DNA of 64,000 bases from positions 62,001-126,000 of the forward strand of contig NZ_JABAGQ010000007.1 in the NCBI RefSeq assembly GCF_012844225.1, given 5' to 3'. Both the position numbers and the translations under genes were made by a program. How positions within the stretch are numbered: the first letter of the stretch is position 1; every line of letters begins with the position of its first letter. The notes under the pieces are model-generated. The model was not told the DNA's origin, searched no databases, and was given only the letters and a program-made list of their open reading frames with translations. The stretch comes from Rhodococcus sp. 105337. GTDB taxonomy: Bacteria > Actinomycetota > Actinomycetes > Mycobacteriales > Mycobacteriaceae. Below are positions 46,501 to 55,051 of the stretch, piece after piece.

Positions 46501-47172
46501 GGAACGCTGGTCGGCAACCGAGAACGGCCGCAGTTCCGTGACCTCGTCGCCCCAGAATTCGATGCGCACGGGATGGTCCGCTGTGGGCGGGAACACATCG
46601 AGGATGCCACCGCGCACCGCGAATTCTCCGCGCTTGCCCACCATGTCGACGCGTGTGTACGCGAGTTCGGCGAGCCGCGCGACGAGCTCGTCGAAGTCGT
46701 GCTCGGAACCGAGACGCAGCGTGATGGGCTCGATTTCTCCGAGTCCGGGCGCCATGGGCTGCACCAGGGAACGCACGGTGGCGACGACGATCCGCAGCTC
46801 CGGGCCGAGATCCCGATCGTCCGGGCGCGCGAGCCGACGCAGCACCTCGAGTCGCCGGCCCACCGTGTCGGCGCTCGGCGACAGACGCTCGTGCGGCAGG
46901 GTCTCCCAGGACGGGAACTGCGCGACGCTGTCCCCGACCATCTGAGCGAGTTCGGCCGTCAGGTCGTCGGCCTCGCGGCCGGTCGCGGTGACCACGAGAA
47001 CCGGGGTCTTCTCCGCGAGGGCTGCGGCAACGAAGGGGCGAACCGCGGACGGCGCGACCAGCGACTGCTCGGCAGTGCCGACCAGTTCACCGATCCTCTG
47101 GAACTGGGAGTCCGACAGCGCGATCCGCGCCAATCCGGACAAGGGGGTGGCGACCGGGGGCACAGCAGACAA
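43519..47172 (-). CDS. mfd: Transcription-repair coupling factor
   Basis: 1217 residues, full length. An N-terminal UvrB-like module is followed by the RNA-polymerase interaction domain ([20 protein letters not shown]). The SF2 motor has Walker [12 protein letters not shown] near 677, DEEQRFG near 775, [10 protein letters not shown], and [17 protein letters not shown]. The C-terminal TRCF domain ends near [12 protein letters not shown]. Mfd pushes stalled RNA polymerase off lesions and recruits UvrA. mazG follows with a coupled start. The order mfd-mazG is the same as the remembered Rv1020-Rv1021. Confidence 0.97.
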   Translation of the reverse strand: MSAVPPVATPLSGLARIALSDSQFQRIGELVGTAEQSLVAPSAVRPFVAAALAEKTPVLVVTATGREADDLTAELAQMVGDSVAQFPSWETLPHERLSPSADTVGRRLEVLRRLARPDDRDLGPELRIVVATVRSLVQPMAPGLGEIEPITLRLGSEHDFDELVARLAELAYTRVDMVGKRGEFAVRGGILDVFPPTADHPVRIEFWGDEVTELRPFSVADQRSIPELEITTLIAPPCRELLLTDAVKERAAKLAAENPADAALAEMFEKMAGGIPVEGMEALLPVLQPGELQLLTDVVPRGTHVLLCDPEKVRTRATDLVRTGQEFLEASWTAASIGGAAPLDTSNINGVDGNTLDLAASAYRSLRQVREAAQAQGTPWWSLSQLESGADTETVLAVQSAPEIRGSEELLSMLFANLRAHVTTGGRAAIVVAGTGTGQRVLERLKENEVPAAELEPGAEPVRGQVGVLRGALHEGLVLTGNGDNVVPGLVLVTEADLTGNRVVTEARKTPVKRRNQVDPLALTAGDYVVHDQHGIGRFVEMVERTIGGARREYLVIEYAPSKRGQPGDRLFVPMESLDQLSRYVGGELPSISKLGGSDWANTKRKARKAVREIAGELVRLYAARQASPGHAFGPDTPWQKEMEDAFPFTETQDQLTVISEVKSDMEKPVPMDRVVIGDVGYGKTEIAVRAAFKAVQDGKQVAVLVPTTLLAQQHLQTFTERMAAFPVVVKGLSRFTDAAESRETLAGMEDGTVDIVVGTHRLLQTGIRWKDLGLVVVDEEQRFGVEHKEHIKALRTHVDVLTMSATPIPRTLEMSMAGIREMSTILTPPEERHPILTYVGGYNDKQVAAAIRRELLRDGQVFYVHNRVSSIDKAAKKIRDLVPEARVAVAHGQMNEDTLEKTVQGFWERDFDVLVCTTIVETGLDIPNANTLIVERADSLGLSQLHQLRGRVGRSRERGYAYFLYPQEKPLTETAYDRLATISQNSDLGAGMAVAMKDLEIRGAGNVLGAEQSGHVAGVGFDLYVRLVGEAVEAFRAAADGRPISTDEAPKEVRIDLPVDAHIPSDYVTSDRLRLEAYRKLAAANDDNAIDTVIDELVDRYGPMPEEVRRLVSVAKLRLLCREYGLDEVTVVGSQLKIGSLELPDSKQMRLKRLYPSAQYRPTSGTVQLPIPRTGGIGSDRVRDVELLQFIADFLLAMDGKPQGSVDISAPVSVGV

Positions 47173-47274
47173 GGAAAGCGCTCCTGAGTTTGAGACGAGA
47201 ACCTTATCGAGTCTATGCCTCGCGCGGGATCTGCGTCAGGACCGAGCGGGCAACAGGGATCACCCTCGGCACGC

Positions 47275-47856
47275 TCACGTCGCTGCCGCGTAGCCGCGGA
47301 GCAGATCGGCACTGTTGTCGCCCAGCGCCGAACGTGCCCACACTGCGAGCCGCACCAGCAGATCCGCGTCGCTCGGATTCGCCTCGGTTCCCGGCTCGAG
47401 CCACCGCCGGCGCACCATCCGCAGCAGCGACCGCTGTGCCCGCGCGGGGTCGGCGTCGAGCGCGAATGTGACGAACGCGTCGCGGGTCCACGCTTCGACG
47501 CCGGATCGTTCGAGTGCCCGCGCGGTCACAGCGTCGGCAGTGACCACGGCGTCCGCATGACAGAGCAGCGCCACGGAGGTGACGTGCGTTTCTCTCGGGT
47601 CGATCACGTACGGCACTTCACGCAGGACCGGGGTGGGCCAGGTCACCCGCGCGTCCGGGAACGCGCGGTCGAGTTCGGCGAACAGGTAGTCGCGGGTAGG
47701 TCGGGCGAGGTGTTCCGGCAGCCGGTGATCGGCCTCCGCGATGATGCCGTCGCTCCAATACGGCTGGTACAAACCGTCTTCCGCGAAAGCGAGTGCGACA
47801 TCCCGGACCCGCGCGTTCGCCAGGACCGTCGCGTCGAGGACGACTCGGATCGGCAC
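47275..47856 (-). CDS. PIN-domain protein, probable toxin
   Basis: 193 residues from GTG 47856 with a GAAGGGAGA site close upstream. The PIN-domain acidic residues are visible: Asp in VVLDATVLANARVRD at the start, Glu in SDGIIAEADHRL, and Asp in LLCHADAVVTADAV. Such folds are Mg2+-dependent ribonucleases, and in VapC-like toxins they cut tRNA or rRNA. The preceding gene (20 bases upstream, same strand) encodes an excisionase-type HTH protein, an established antitoxin partner type. The pair sits between mfd and the tetR genes, where M. tuberculosis, as I recall, has nothing. Confidence 0.78.
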   Translation of the reverse strand: MPIRVVLDATVLANARVRDVALAFAEDGLYQPYWSDGIIAEADHRLPEHLARPTRDYLFAELDRAFPDARVTWPTPVLREVPYVIDPRETHVTSVALLCHADAVVTADAVTARALERSGVEAWTRDAFVTFALDADPARAQRSLLRMVRRRWLEPGTEANPSDADLLVRLAVWARSALGDNSADLLRGYAAAT

Positions 47857-47876
47857 CGCTCTCCCTTCGTCGGGCG

Positions 47877-48206
47877 TCAGAACTTCTCGTACATGCCTTC
47901 GCGGCGGGTGAGATCGGCGAGGTTGTCGAGCACCTCGGTGCGGATCCTGGTGTGGCGTTCGCCGAGCGCGAGGACCTCGGTCCGGGGCACCCGGCGATGC
48001 AGGCCGTGGAATTCTGCGGTCAGCGCGCCGGTGTCCACCAAACGGGCGGCGTAGCGCCGCGAGCATCCGAGGACGTCGGCGACCTGCGCGATGGTCAGTA
48101 ATGCGGGCACCAGCCCGATCGTGACGGCAGTGTCCGGGCCGAGCTCGTCGAGCAGACGTGCCAGTTCTCCCGGCGCCTGGCGCGCATCGAACGGTCCGAA
48201 CGTCAC
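47877..48206 (-). CDS. Excisionase-family HTH protein, probable antitoxin
   Basis: 109 residues if GTG 48206 is used; a TTG at 48242 would add 12. Neither has a good ribosome site, so it may be leaderless. The core LLTIAQVADVLGCSRRYAAR is a MerR/excisionase-type helix-turn-helix, followed by HRRVPRTEVLALGERH. It precedes the PIN gene by 20 bases. The usual arrangement, antitoxin first and DNA-binding, fits autoregulation of a toxin-antitoxin operon. The start is uncertain. Confidence 0.7.
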   Translation of the reverse strand: MTFGPFDARQAPGELARLLDELGPDTAVTIGLVPALLTIAQVADVLGCSRRYAARLVDTGALTAEFHGLHRRVPRTEVLALGERHTRIRTEVLDNLADLTRREGMYEKF

Positions 48207-48296
48207 GGCGGCGATGCTGTCAGCACGACGGAGGGAATGCAACGACCATCCGGGCCGGCCGGAGCCGAGGGCGCACTGCGGCCATCGCGTTCAGGA

Positions 48297-48938
48297 CTAC
48301 AACCGGAGTCTGCGGGTCGCGAACTGGCGGAAGTACTCGAGTTTGCTCGGCGGAACCACCGACGGCAGCAGCAGGCTCCACATCGCCTCGATCCGCTCGG
48401 TCAGATGCTTGGTGCCGCTCATCGCCGCTCCCACGGTGCGCGCACCGATACCGGCTTCCATCAGCAGCAACGCGAACGCGTCGGTGTCGACGTGTTCGGC
48501 CAGGTCGCCTTCGTCGCCTGCGCGCCTGGTGAGTTCCTTCAACTCTTCGAGCCAGACGTCGAAGGGGCGTTCTTCCGCACCGCGGTAGTCGCCGATTTCG
48601 ACGAGCAGGCGGAACATCGCGCGGACCACCGGATCGGTTTCGGCGAGGTCGACGTTCAGCACCGACAGTTCGATGGCTGCTTCCAGCGCCGGCGCGCGCC
48701 GGTCGGTCTTCACGGCAGTTTCCGCGGCCATCCGGGCGTACCCGGCGTCGATCACGCCGCGAGCGAGTTCTTCCTTGGAACCGAAGTGGAAGTACAGGGC
48801 GCCTTTGGTGACACCCGCCTCTTCGATGATCTCGTTCAGGCTCGCGTTGGCGTAGCCTTCCCGCACGAATACCTCGGCGGCTCCTCGTAGTACCGCCTCG
48901 CGCGTCACTTCAGCGCGTACCTGCCGTCCCACAGAGAC
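48297..48938 (-). CDS. Gamma-butyrolactone-receptor-type TetR regulator
   Basis: 213 residues from GTG 48938 (a second GTG is two codons in). The DNA-binding region VRAEVTREAVLRGAAEVFVR, then EIIEEAGVTKGALYFHFGSK, is nearly the textbook ScbR/ArpA/CprB sequence, and the ligand half has the same overall length. In Streptomyces these sense gamma-butyrolactone autoinducers and control antibiotic genes. No AfsA-type synthase is in the window. It reads in the same direction as the HTH/PIN pair but ends about 90 bases before it. The ligand is unknown. Confidence 0.78.
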   Translation of the reverse strand, partial: VSVGRQVRAEVTREAVLRGAAEVFVREGYANASLNEIIEEAGVTKGALYFHFGSKEELARGVIDAGYARMAAETAVKTDRRAPALEAAIELSVLNVDLAETDPVVRAMFRLLVEIGDYRGAEERPFDVWLEELKELTRRAGDEGDLAEHVDTDAFALLLMEAGIGARTVGAAMSGTKHLTERIEAMWSLLLPSVVPPSKLEYFRQFATRRLRL

Positions 48939-49045
48939 CCCGATTCTTCGTTCGCCACTGGGCGTCGGTCGTGCACTCCTGTGAAGACCACCGTAACACC
49001 GATTATCCTGTTCCCGATGCGTTGCAGCGCCTCGAAACAGAACGA

Positions 49046-49723
49046 CTACGTGCCGAGATGCTGGTTTCCGAGCGCCGGGTCTGCTTCGAGACGGGTCAGC
49101 CCGTTCCAGCACAGGTTGACGAGGTGCGCTGCGACAACTTCCTTCGACGGCGTCCGTTCGTCCAGCCACCAGGTCGCCGTCGTGGCGACCATCCCTACCA
49201 GGGCCTGCGCGTACAGAGGCGCGAGTTCCGGATTGAGTCCTCTCCGGGAGAAGTCGCCGGCGAGCAACTGGCCGACCTGGCGCATCGCCTCGTTGAGGAG
49301 ACTCGAGTAGGTGCCTTCCTCCGCGGCGACCGGCGAGTCACGCACGAGGATGCGGAACCCGTCGGTGCGCTCCTCGATATAGGTGAGGAGCGCGAGGGCA
49401 GCACGCTCGACCCGCACTCGTGAGCGGTTCCGGGTCAGGCTCTCGGTCACCATCGACATCAGCACCGTCATCTCGCGGTCCACCACCACCGCGTAGAGCC
49501 CTTCCTTACCTCCGAAGTGCTCGTACACGACAGGCTTGGACACCTGGGCCCGCTGCGCGATCTCTTCGATCGACGCGCCGTCGTAACCACGTTCGGCGAA
49601 CAACGCGCGTCCGATCTCGATGAGTTGCTCGCGCCGCTGCGTTCCGGTCATCCGGATCCGGGGCGCGCGCTCGGTGCTTTTCCGACTGGCCTGCTCCGTA
49701 CGGTCCTGCGACGATCGTGACAC
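49046..49723 (-). CDS. TetR-family regulator upstream of glmU (Rv1019-like)
   Basis: 225 residues from GTG 49723 with AAAGGA six bases upstream. The HTH part reads [20 protein letters not shown] then [20 protein letters not shown]. The ligand domain includes [20 protein letters not shown]. Position between mfd and glmU and the wording match the remembered Rv1019. It is divergent from tRNA-Gln/glmU. The basic N-terminal extension ([20 protein letters not shown]) is unusual for the family but common in mycolata. Targets are unknown; autoregulation is likely. Confidence 0.85.
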   Translation of the reverse strand: MSRSSQDRTEQASRKSTERAPRIRMTGTQRREQLIEIGRALFAERGYDGASIEEIAQRAQVSKPVVYEHFGGKEGLYAVVVDREMTVLMSMVTESLTRNRSRVRVERAALALLTYIEERTDGFRILVRDSPVAAEEGTYSSLLNEAMRQVGQLLAGDFSRRGLNPELAPLYAQALVGMVATTATWWLDERTPSKEVVAAHLVNLCWNGLTRLEADPALGNQHLGT

Positions 49724-49887
49724 GGTTCGTCCTTTCCGACGCACCACGTCGGGGCATCACTCGGGGTCGGTCGCCGCCCAGACTATCGACAACGAGCAGA
49801 TCACCCCCCACGTTCGACGCCGCGCGCCTCCCGTGCGAGGATCAGGGACGCATGCCCGGAGTGCGCCGCGCGCCGGGGGTGTGGCAG

Positions 49888-49959
49888 TCCGCCGTGGTGT
49901 AATCGGCAGCACCTCTGATTTTGGTTCAGATAGTTCAGGTTCGAGTCCTGGCGGCGGAG
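49888..49959 (+). tRNA. tRNA-Gln (anticodon UUG)
   Basis: 72 bases including the discriminator. Acceptor TCCGCCG pairs with CGGCGGA. The anticodon stem is TCTGA/TCAGA with loop TTTTGGT, giving anticodon UUG. The T loop is TTCGAGT. CCA is not encoded. It lies about 80 bases before glmU on the same strand. Confidence 0.93.
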
Positions 49960-50042
49960 CGGGGACCGTTTTCGGGGAGCCGTCGCGCTCCCGTGCGCAC
50001 GCGGCAATTCCGTGCGTATGCAGACCTTGTCGAGGGAGCTAC

Positions 50043-51518
50043 ATGCAGGTGCAGACCGCGATCATTGTCCTGGCAGCCGGAGCAGGAACCCGGATGCGGT
50101 CGAAGACCCCGAAGGTTCTGCACAGTCTCGGCGGGCGCTCGATGCTCGCTCATTCCCTTCGGGCGGCGAGCGCACTGGAGCCCGGACACCTCGTCACCGT
50201 GATCGGGCACGAACGCGACCGGGTCGGCGCCGCGGTGGCCGAGTTCGCCGAGGACACGGGTCACGAGGTGCGCATCGCGGTGCAGGAAGAGCAGCGCGGA
50301 ACCGGCCATGCCGTCGCATGCGGACTCGCCGAACTGCCCTCCGACTTCGCCGGAACAGTGCTGGTCACCGCCGCCGACGTACCTCTGCTCTCGCCCGAGA
50401 CGCTGCGCGAGTTGCTCGAGACGCACACGGAACCGGATTCCGCCGCGGTCACGGTCCTCACGACTACGGTGCCCGACCCCACCGGCTACGGACGCATCGT
50501 GCGGACCACCGACGGTGACGTCGCGGCGATCGTCGAAGAGAAAGACGCCACCCTCCGCCAGCGGGCCATCGTCGAGGTGAACACCGGCGTGTACGCGTTC
50601 GACGCGGCCCGTCTGCGGTCGGCGCTCGGCAGTATCGACACCGACAACGCCCAGGGCGAGCTGTACCTCACCGACGTCGTCGAGATCGCACACCGCGAGG
50701 GTCTCGCGGTCCGCGGACTGCACACCGAGGACTCGGTCCAGGTCGCCGGAGTGAACGACCGGGTCCAGCTCGCAGCGCTGACCGCCGAGCTGAACCGCCG
50801 GGTGCTGACGCAGTGGATGCGCGACGGCGTGACCGTCGTCGATCCGGCGTCCACCTGGGTCGACATCGACGTCGTACTCGGCACGGATGTCACCCTCCAT
50901 CCCGGTGTCCAGCTGCACGGCCGCACCGTGGTCGCCGAGGACGCGGTCATCGGACCGGACACGACACTGACCGACGTGCAGGTAGGTGCCGGCGCGTCTG
51001 TCATTCGTACCCACGGGACCGGCTCGGTGATCGGCGCCGGGGCGACCGTGGGACCGTTCACCTACCTGCGTCCGGGCACCGAACTGGGCGCGAACGGCAA
51101 GCTCGGCGCATTCGTCGAGACGAAGAACGCCCAGATCGGTTCCCATTCCAAGGTGCCGCACCTGACGTACGTCGGGGATGCGGAGATCGGCGAGCACTCC
51201 AACATCGGCGCGTCGAGTGTGTTCGTCAACTACGACGGCGTCGAGAAGTACCGCACCGTGGTCGGATCCCATGTACGGACCGGCTCGGACACCATGTTCG
51301 TGGCCCCGGTGACGGTGGGTGACGGTGCCTACACCGGTGCCGGAACGGTGCTCCGTCGCGACGTCCCACCGGGGGCGCTGGCGGTGTCGGGCGCGCCACA
51401 GCGCAATATTGACGGGTGGGTCCAGCGAAACCGCGCCGGAACCGCCGCTGCCGAGGCAGCATCGAGAGCACAGCAGCAGCACGACCACGATCGGCAAAAG
51501 GACGGCCAGGACCAGTGA
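50043..51518 (+). CDS. glmU: Bifunctional GlmU (GlcN-1-P acetyltransferase/uridyltransferase)
   Basis: 491 residues from ATG 50043 with GAGGGAG upstream. The N-terminal nucleotidyltransferase begins [19 protein letters not shown] and includes [14 protein letters not shown]. The C-terminal left-handed beta-helix carries the acetyltransferase site ([20 protein letters not shown], and [20 protein letters not shown]). The enzyme makes UDP-GlcNAc for peptidoglycan, arabinogalactan linker and mycothiol. The short hydrophilic tail (about 25 residues) is typical of the group. Its stop overlaps the prs start by four bases. Confidence 0.97.
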   Translation: MQVQTAIIVLAAGAGTRMRSKTPKVLHSLGGRSMLAHSLRAASALEPGHLVTVIGHERDRVGAAVAEFAEDTGHEVRIAVQEEQRGTGHAVACGLAELPSDFAGTVLVTAADVPLLSPETLRELLETHTEPDSAAVTVLTTTVPDPTGYGRIVRTTDGDVAAIVEEKDATLRQRAIVEVNTGVYAFDAARLRSALGSIDTDNAQGELYLTDVVEIAHREGLAVRGLHTEDSVQVAGVNDRVQLAALTAELNRRVLTQWMRDGVTVVDPASTWVDIDVVLGTDVTLHPGVQLHGRTVVAEDAVIGPDTTLTDVQVGAGASVIRTHGTGSVIGAGATVGPFTYLRPGTELGANGKLGAFVETKNAQIGSHSKVPHLTYVGDAEIGEHSNIGASSVFVNYDGVEKYRTVVGSHVRTGSDTMFVAPVTVGDGAYTGAGTVLRRDVPPGALAVSGAPQRNIDGWVQRNRAGTAAAEAASRAQQQHDHDRQKDGQDQ

Positions 51519-52492
51519 CCAATTGGATCGACAACCAGAAGAACTTGATGCTCTTCGCCGGCCGGGCGCATCCCGAGCTGGCCGAGCAGGTCGCCAAGGA
51601 ACTGGGTGTACCTCTCACCCCGCAGACGGCACGTGACTTCGCCAACGGCGAGATCTTCGTCCGGTTCGACGAGTCGGTGCGAGGCTCCGACGCGTTCGTG
51701 CTCCAGAGCCACCCGTTCCCGCTCAACCAGTGGGTCATGGAACAGCTCATCATGATCGACGCCCTCAAGCGCGGTTCCGCGAAGCGCATCACCGCGATCC
51801 TGCCCTTCTACCCGTACGCGCGGCAGGACAAGAAGCACCGCGGACGTGAGCCCATCTCGGCTCGCCTGATCGCGGATCTGCTCAAGACCGCGGGTGCGGA
51901 CCGCATCATTACCGTCGACCTGCACACCGACCAGATCCAGGGCTTCTTCGACGGCCCCGTCGATCACATGCATGCGCAGGGTCAGCTGGCGGAGTACATC
52001 CGCGGCAAGTACGGCGTCGACAACATCGCGGTCGTCTCCCCCGACTCCGGTCGTGTCCGGGTCGCCGAGAAGTGGGCCGACACCCTCGGCGGCGCACCGC
52101 TCGCGTTCATCCACAAGACCCGCGACCCGCTCGTCCCGAACCAGGTCAAGTCGAACCGTGTGGTCGGTGACGTGGAGGGTCGTACCTGCATCCTGATCGA
52201 CGACATGATCGACACCGGTGGCACCATCGCCGGAGCGGTTCGCGTCCTCAAGGAGGCCGGTGCCGGCGACGTCATCATCGCCGCGACCCACGGTGTGCTC
52301 TCCGACCCGGCCGCCGAGCGCCTCGCGGCGTGCGGTGCCAAGGAAGTCATCGTCACCAACACGCTGCCCATCCCGCCGGAGAAGCAGTTCGACTCGCTGA
52401 CCGTGCTGACGATCGCGCCGCTGCTGGCACAGACCATCCGCGAGGTGTTCGAGAACGGTTCGGTGACTTCGCTGTTCAACGGCGTCGCCTAG
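51515..52492 (+). CDS. prs: Ribose-phosphate pyrophosphokinase (PRPP synthase)
   Basis: 325 residues from GTG 51515 ([20 protein letters not shown]). The GTGA overlap with glmU suggests coupled translation. The ATP flexible-loop residues [17 protein letters not shown] and the PRPP-binding signature [16 protein letters not shown] are intact. It makes PRPP for nucleotides, His/Trp, and decaprenyl-phosphoryl arabinose of the wall, which ties it functionally to glmU. Length and order match the remembered Rv1017c. Confidence 0.97.
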   Translation: MTNWIDNQKNLMLFAGRAHPELAEQVAKELGVPLTPQTARDFANGEIFVRFDESVRGSDAFVLQSHPFPLNQWVMEQLIMIDALKRGSAKRITAILPFYPYARQDKKHRGREPISARLIADLLKTAGADRIITVDLHTDQIQGFFDGPVDHMHAQGQLAEYIRGKYGVDNIAVVSPDSGRVRVAEKWADTLGGAPLAFIHKTRDPLVPNQVKSNRVVGDVEGRTCILIDDMIDTGGTIAGAVRVLKEAGAGDVIIAATHGVLSDPAAERLAACGAKEVIVTNTLPIPPEKQFDSLTVLTIAPLLAQTIREVFENGSVTSLFNGVA

Positions 52493-52548
52493 AAACTGCA
52501 CCACGAGGTGGTGACTCCCGGGCCGCACGGACCGAAAGGCGCTCCTCG

Positions 52549-53178
52549 ATGTTCACCGGTTTCCCGACCGCGGCTCTCGACTTCTACGAGGATCTCGAGG
52601 CCGACAACAGCAAACCGTTCTGGGCCGCGCACAAGGCCGTCTACGACGACTGCGTGCGCGGCCCGATGCTTGCTCTGCTCGCCGATCTCGAGCAGGAATT
52701 CGGGCCGGGCAAGGTGTTCCGGCCGTACCGGGACGTCCGGTTCAGCAACGACAAGACCCCGTACAAGACCCATCAGGGTGGCTTCGTCGCGACCGGTCCG
52801 GGTGTCGGCTACTACGTCCAGATCGACGCGGCGGGCCTGACGGTGGCCGGTGGGTTCTATTCGGGGACGCCCGCACAGGTCGCGGCGTACCGCGCAGCCG
52901 TCGACGACGAACGACGTGGAACCGAACTCGGCAAGATTCTCCGGCGACTGCGGCGCGGCGGGTACGAGATCGGTGGTTCGACGTTGAAGACGCGACCGCG
53001 CGGTGTCGACCCCGATCATCCGCGTCTCGACCTGCTGCGGCACCGGTCACTGAACGCCGGTCGCAGCGACGTCTCTCCTCCGTGGATCGACAGCACGCGC
53101 ACCCTCGACGAGGTCCGCAACTCCTGGCGCGCGTTCCGGCCGTTGGTGGAGTGGCTGACCTCGGCGACCGCTTCGTGA
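52549..53178 (+). CDS. DUF2461 (TIGR02453) family protein
   Basis: 209 residues from ATG 52549 (MFTGFPTAALDFYEDLEADN). Family features are NSKPFWAAHKAVYDDCVRGP, VFRPYRDVRFSNDKTPYKTH, and GFYSGTPAQVAAYRAAVDDE near the middle. The family is widespread and uncharacterised; the fold resembles no enzyme I can name. A short hairpin (CACCAC-gag-GTGGTG at 52499-52513) separates it from prs, so it may be partly uncoupled from that operon. Function is not assigned. Confidence 0.85.
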   Translation: MFTGFPTAALDFYEDLEADNSKPFWAAHKAVYDDCVRGPMLALLADLEQEFGPGKVFRPYRDVRFSNDKTPYKTHQGGFVATGPGVGYYVQIDAAGLTVAGGFYSGTPAQVAAYRAAVDDERRGTELGKILRRLRRGGYEIGGSTLKTRPRGVDPDHPRLDLLRHRSLNAGRSDVSPPWIDSTRTLDEVRNSWRAFRPLVEWLTSATAS

Positions 53179-53333
53179 CCTGCAGACCACCCGGTATGGA
53201 ATTGCAGTGTGCCGCAATGGTTTGCCTCTAAACCTGGAGCGTGATGATCTTCGTCACTTCCGGTCGGCTCCGTCGCAGGTCACGCCGGACCGGGGTGCCG
53301 CACCGGTGGGGCCCTGACCTAAAGTTGCTCCTC

Positions 53334-54017
53334 GTGATCGACGCGCAGACTCTCGAGGCCCCCACCGAAAACGCGACAATCCGAACCTCGCGACGGTGGT
53401 CTCCCGGGGCGTGCGTCTGGTGTGGCGGCACCGATTCGGTCGAGGAATACCGCAACGAACCCCGATGCGCGACTTGCCGACACCACGAAGCGGTGATCGA
53501 GGAAGCCCGTCGTTTCATGGGCATGTACGGTCTGCGTCCTATCGGAGGAACGCTCCAGTCGGATGACGACGAGGAATACGAGCATCGCGTCGGTGCCCGC
53601 GATTCCCGTCGCGTACTCAACGAGATCCGGCTCGAACACCAGCCCGATCCCGAGCTTGTCAGGAAGGCGCTGCGCCCACGTGCGGCCGCCGTCGTCGCCG
53701 AGGGCAAGCCTGCCACCAAGCGCGCCTCCGCTTCCTCGTCGTCCTCTTCCACCGCCGGCAGCGCCCGTCCCTCGTCGTCGTCGGCGAAGGCCCCGGCACC
53801 GGTGAAAAGCGGTGCGGTCGATATCGACGAGATTCAGACTCGCGCTCTCGCGTTGCTCGACCAGCTCACGTCGATCGACGCGCAACTCGCGCGCGTCGCC
53901 GAGCAGAGCGGTCTCGCCGCCCGAGCACGTCGCAGTGATCTCGAGAAGCAGAAGGCCACCGTCCTGCGCACTCTCGCCGCGCTGGAGAAGGCTCGCCTGA
54001 GCGCGACGTCGAAGTAA
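53334..54017 (+). CDS. Zinc-ribbon and coiled-coil protein of unknown function
   Basis: 227 residues from GTG 53334; the start is uncertain because several in-frame starts exist upstream. An N-terminal CxxC pair (CVWCGG at about 34-39) and CATC downstream form a likely zinc ribbon. A Ser/Ala low-complexity linker (ASSSSSSTAGSARPSSSS) follows, then a helical C-terminus (LDQLTSIDAQLARVAEQSGL) with coiled-coil character. The layout suggests a small nucleic-acid or protein-binding adaptor, but no family is recognised. It precedes the antiporter by 52 bases on the same strand. Confidence 0.6.
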   Translation: MIDAQTLEAPTENATIRTSRRWSPGACVWCGGTDSVEEYRNEPRCATCRHHEAVIEEARRFMGMYGLRPIGGTLQSDDDEEYEHRVGARDSRRVLNEIRLEHQPDPELVRKALRPRAAAVVAEGKPATKRASASSSSSSTAGSARPSSSSAKAPAPVKSGAVDIDEIQTRALALLDQLTSIDAQLARVAEQSGLAARARRSDLEKQKATVLRTLAALEKARLSATSK

Positions 54018-54069
54018 CCCGAGTGCGGACAGGAAGCCACCCGCCCGTCTGCGCGTTACCCTTCGACCG

Positions 54070-55041
54070 ATGAATTCTGTCCTCGGTCTCGTCACCGGCC
54101 TGGTCGTTCTCGTGGTCGGGGCCGAGGTGCTGGTGCGCGGTGGTTCGCGACTCGCAGCCCGGCTCGGCATCACTCCGATCGTGATCGGGGTGACTGTCGT
54201 GGCCCTCGGCACGAGCGCACCCGAACTGGCGGTGGGAATCGAATCCGCCGCAACGGGAAACGCGGGTCTCGCGCTCGGCACCATCGTCGGCACCAACATC
54301 GTCAACCTGCTGCTGATCTTGGGACTCAGTGCGCTCGTCCGCACGATCCACCTGGGCACACAGACGCTCCGCATCGACCTTCCTGCCATCACCGCGGCCG
54401 CGCTCCTGTTGTGGGCGACGTCCGCGGACGGCCTGATCTCACCGCTCGAAGGTGCCGGTCTCATCGCGTTCGGACTGCTGTATACCGTTCTCGTGATCCG
54501 CGCCGGCCGAGCCGAAGCCGCCGCCGTCCGTCTGGAATACGCCGACGAGTTCTCCCCCGACCCCGTCCCCTGGCGACTCGGCGCGACCCTCACCGAGGTG
54601 GCGATGCTGCTCGGCGGGATCGCTATCGTCGTACTCGGTGCGGACATCCTCGTCGACGCCGCGGTCGCGTCCGCGCAGGCCCTCGGCGTCTCGGACACGG
54701 TGATCGGGTTGACCGTCGTCGCGATCGGTACGTCCGCACCGGAACTGGTGACCACGATCGTGTCCACGATTCGCAACGAGCGCGACATCGCGATCGGCAA
54801 CCTGCTCGGTTCCAGCGTCTACAACATCGTGTTCATCCTGGGCGCGACCGTGCTGGCGACCCCCGGGGGGGTGACGGTGCCCGACGAGATCGTCCGAGTC
54901 GACCTGCCGCTGATGGCTGCGGTCGCATTTCTGTGCATCCCTGCGTTTCTCACGGGCCGGCGGCTGTCGCGCGCCGAGGGTGCGCTGTTCATCGCGACCT
55001 ACGGCGTCTATCTCACGTTCCTGCTCACGACCCGCACGTGA
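54070..55041 (+). CDS. Calcium/cation antiporter (YrbG/CaxA family)
   Basis: 323 residues, about ten helices, with the two alpha-repeats that define the CaCA superfamily: ALGTSAPELAVGIES and GTNIVNLLLILG in the first half, IGTSAPELVTTIVS and GNLLGSSVYNIVFILG in the second. These supply the ion-binding Glu and Asn/Ser residues. It exports Ca2+ in exchange for Na+ (or H+, K+) across the membrane. ATG 54070. It converges on a lipoprotein gene with only four bases between, inside a perfect palindrome. Confidence 0.92.
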   Translation: MNSVLGLVTGLVVLVVGAEVLVRGGSRLAARLGITPIVIGVTVVALGTSAPELAVGIESAATGNAGLALGTIVGTNIVNLLLILGLSALVRTIHLGTQTLRIDLPAITAAALLLWATSADGLISPLEGAGLIAFGLLYTVLVIRAGRAEAAAVRLEYADEFSPDPVPWRLGATLTEVAMLLGGIAIVVLGADILVDAAVASAQALGVSDTVIGLTVVAIGTSAPELVTTIVSTIRNERDIAIGNLLGSSVYNIVFILGATVLATPGGVTVPDEIVRVDLPLMAAVAFLCIPAFLTGRRLSRAEGALFIATYGVYLTFLLTTRT

Positions 55042-55051
55042 CCGGTCACGT
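55036..55051. repeat. 16-bp perfect palindrome over two convergent stop codons
   Basis: ACGTGACCGGTCACGT at 55036-55051 contains the TGA of the antiporter (55039-55041) and the TGA of the convergent lipoprotein gene (55046-55048), placed symmetrically. The hairpin would have an unstable zero-base loop. The symmetry may come from the stops and GTCAC context, or mark a protein site. Confidence 0.6.

Noticed and set aside
43765-47187. An 1140-codon open frame opposite mfd
   Set aside because: It mirrors mfd on the other strand with Arg/His/Asp-rich composition. mfd itself has all helicase motifs.
48939-49045. Butyrolactone-type operator next to the ScbR-like gene
   Set aside because: Only a weak AACA-N10-TGTT symmetry is present; nothing resembles the longer known autoregulatory elements.
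52499-52513. Hairpin CACCAC-gag-GTGGTG after prs as a terminator
   Set aside because: A six-base stem without a U-run is too weak to claim.
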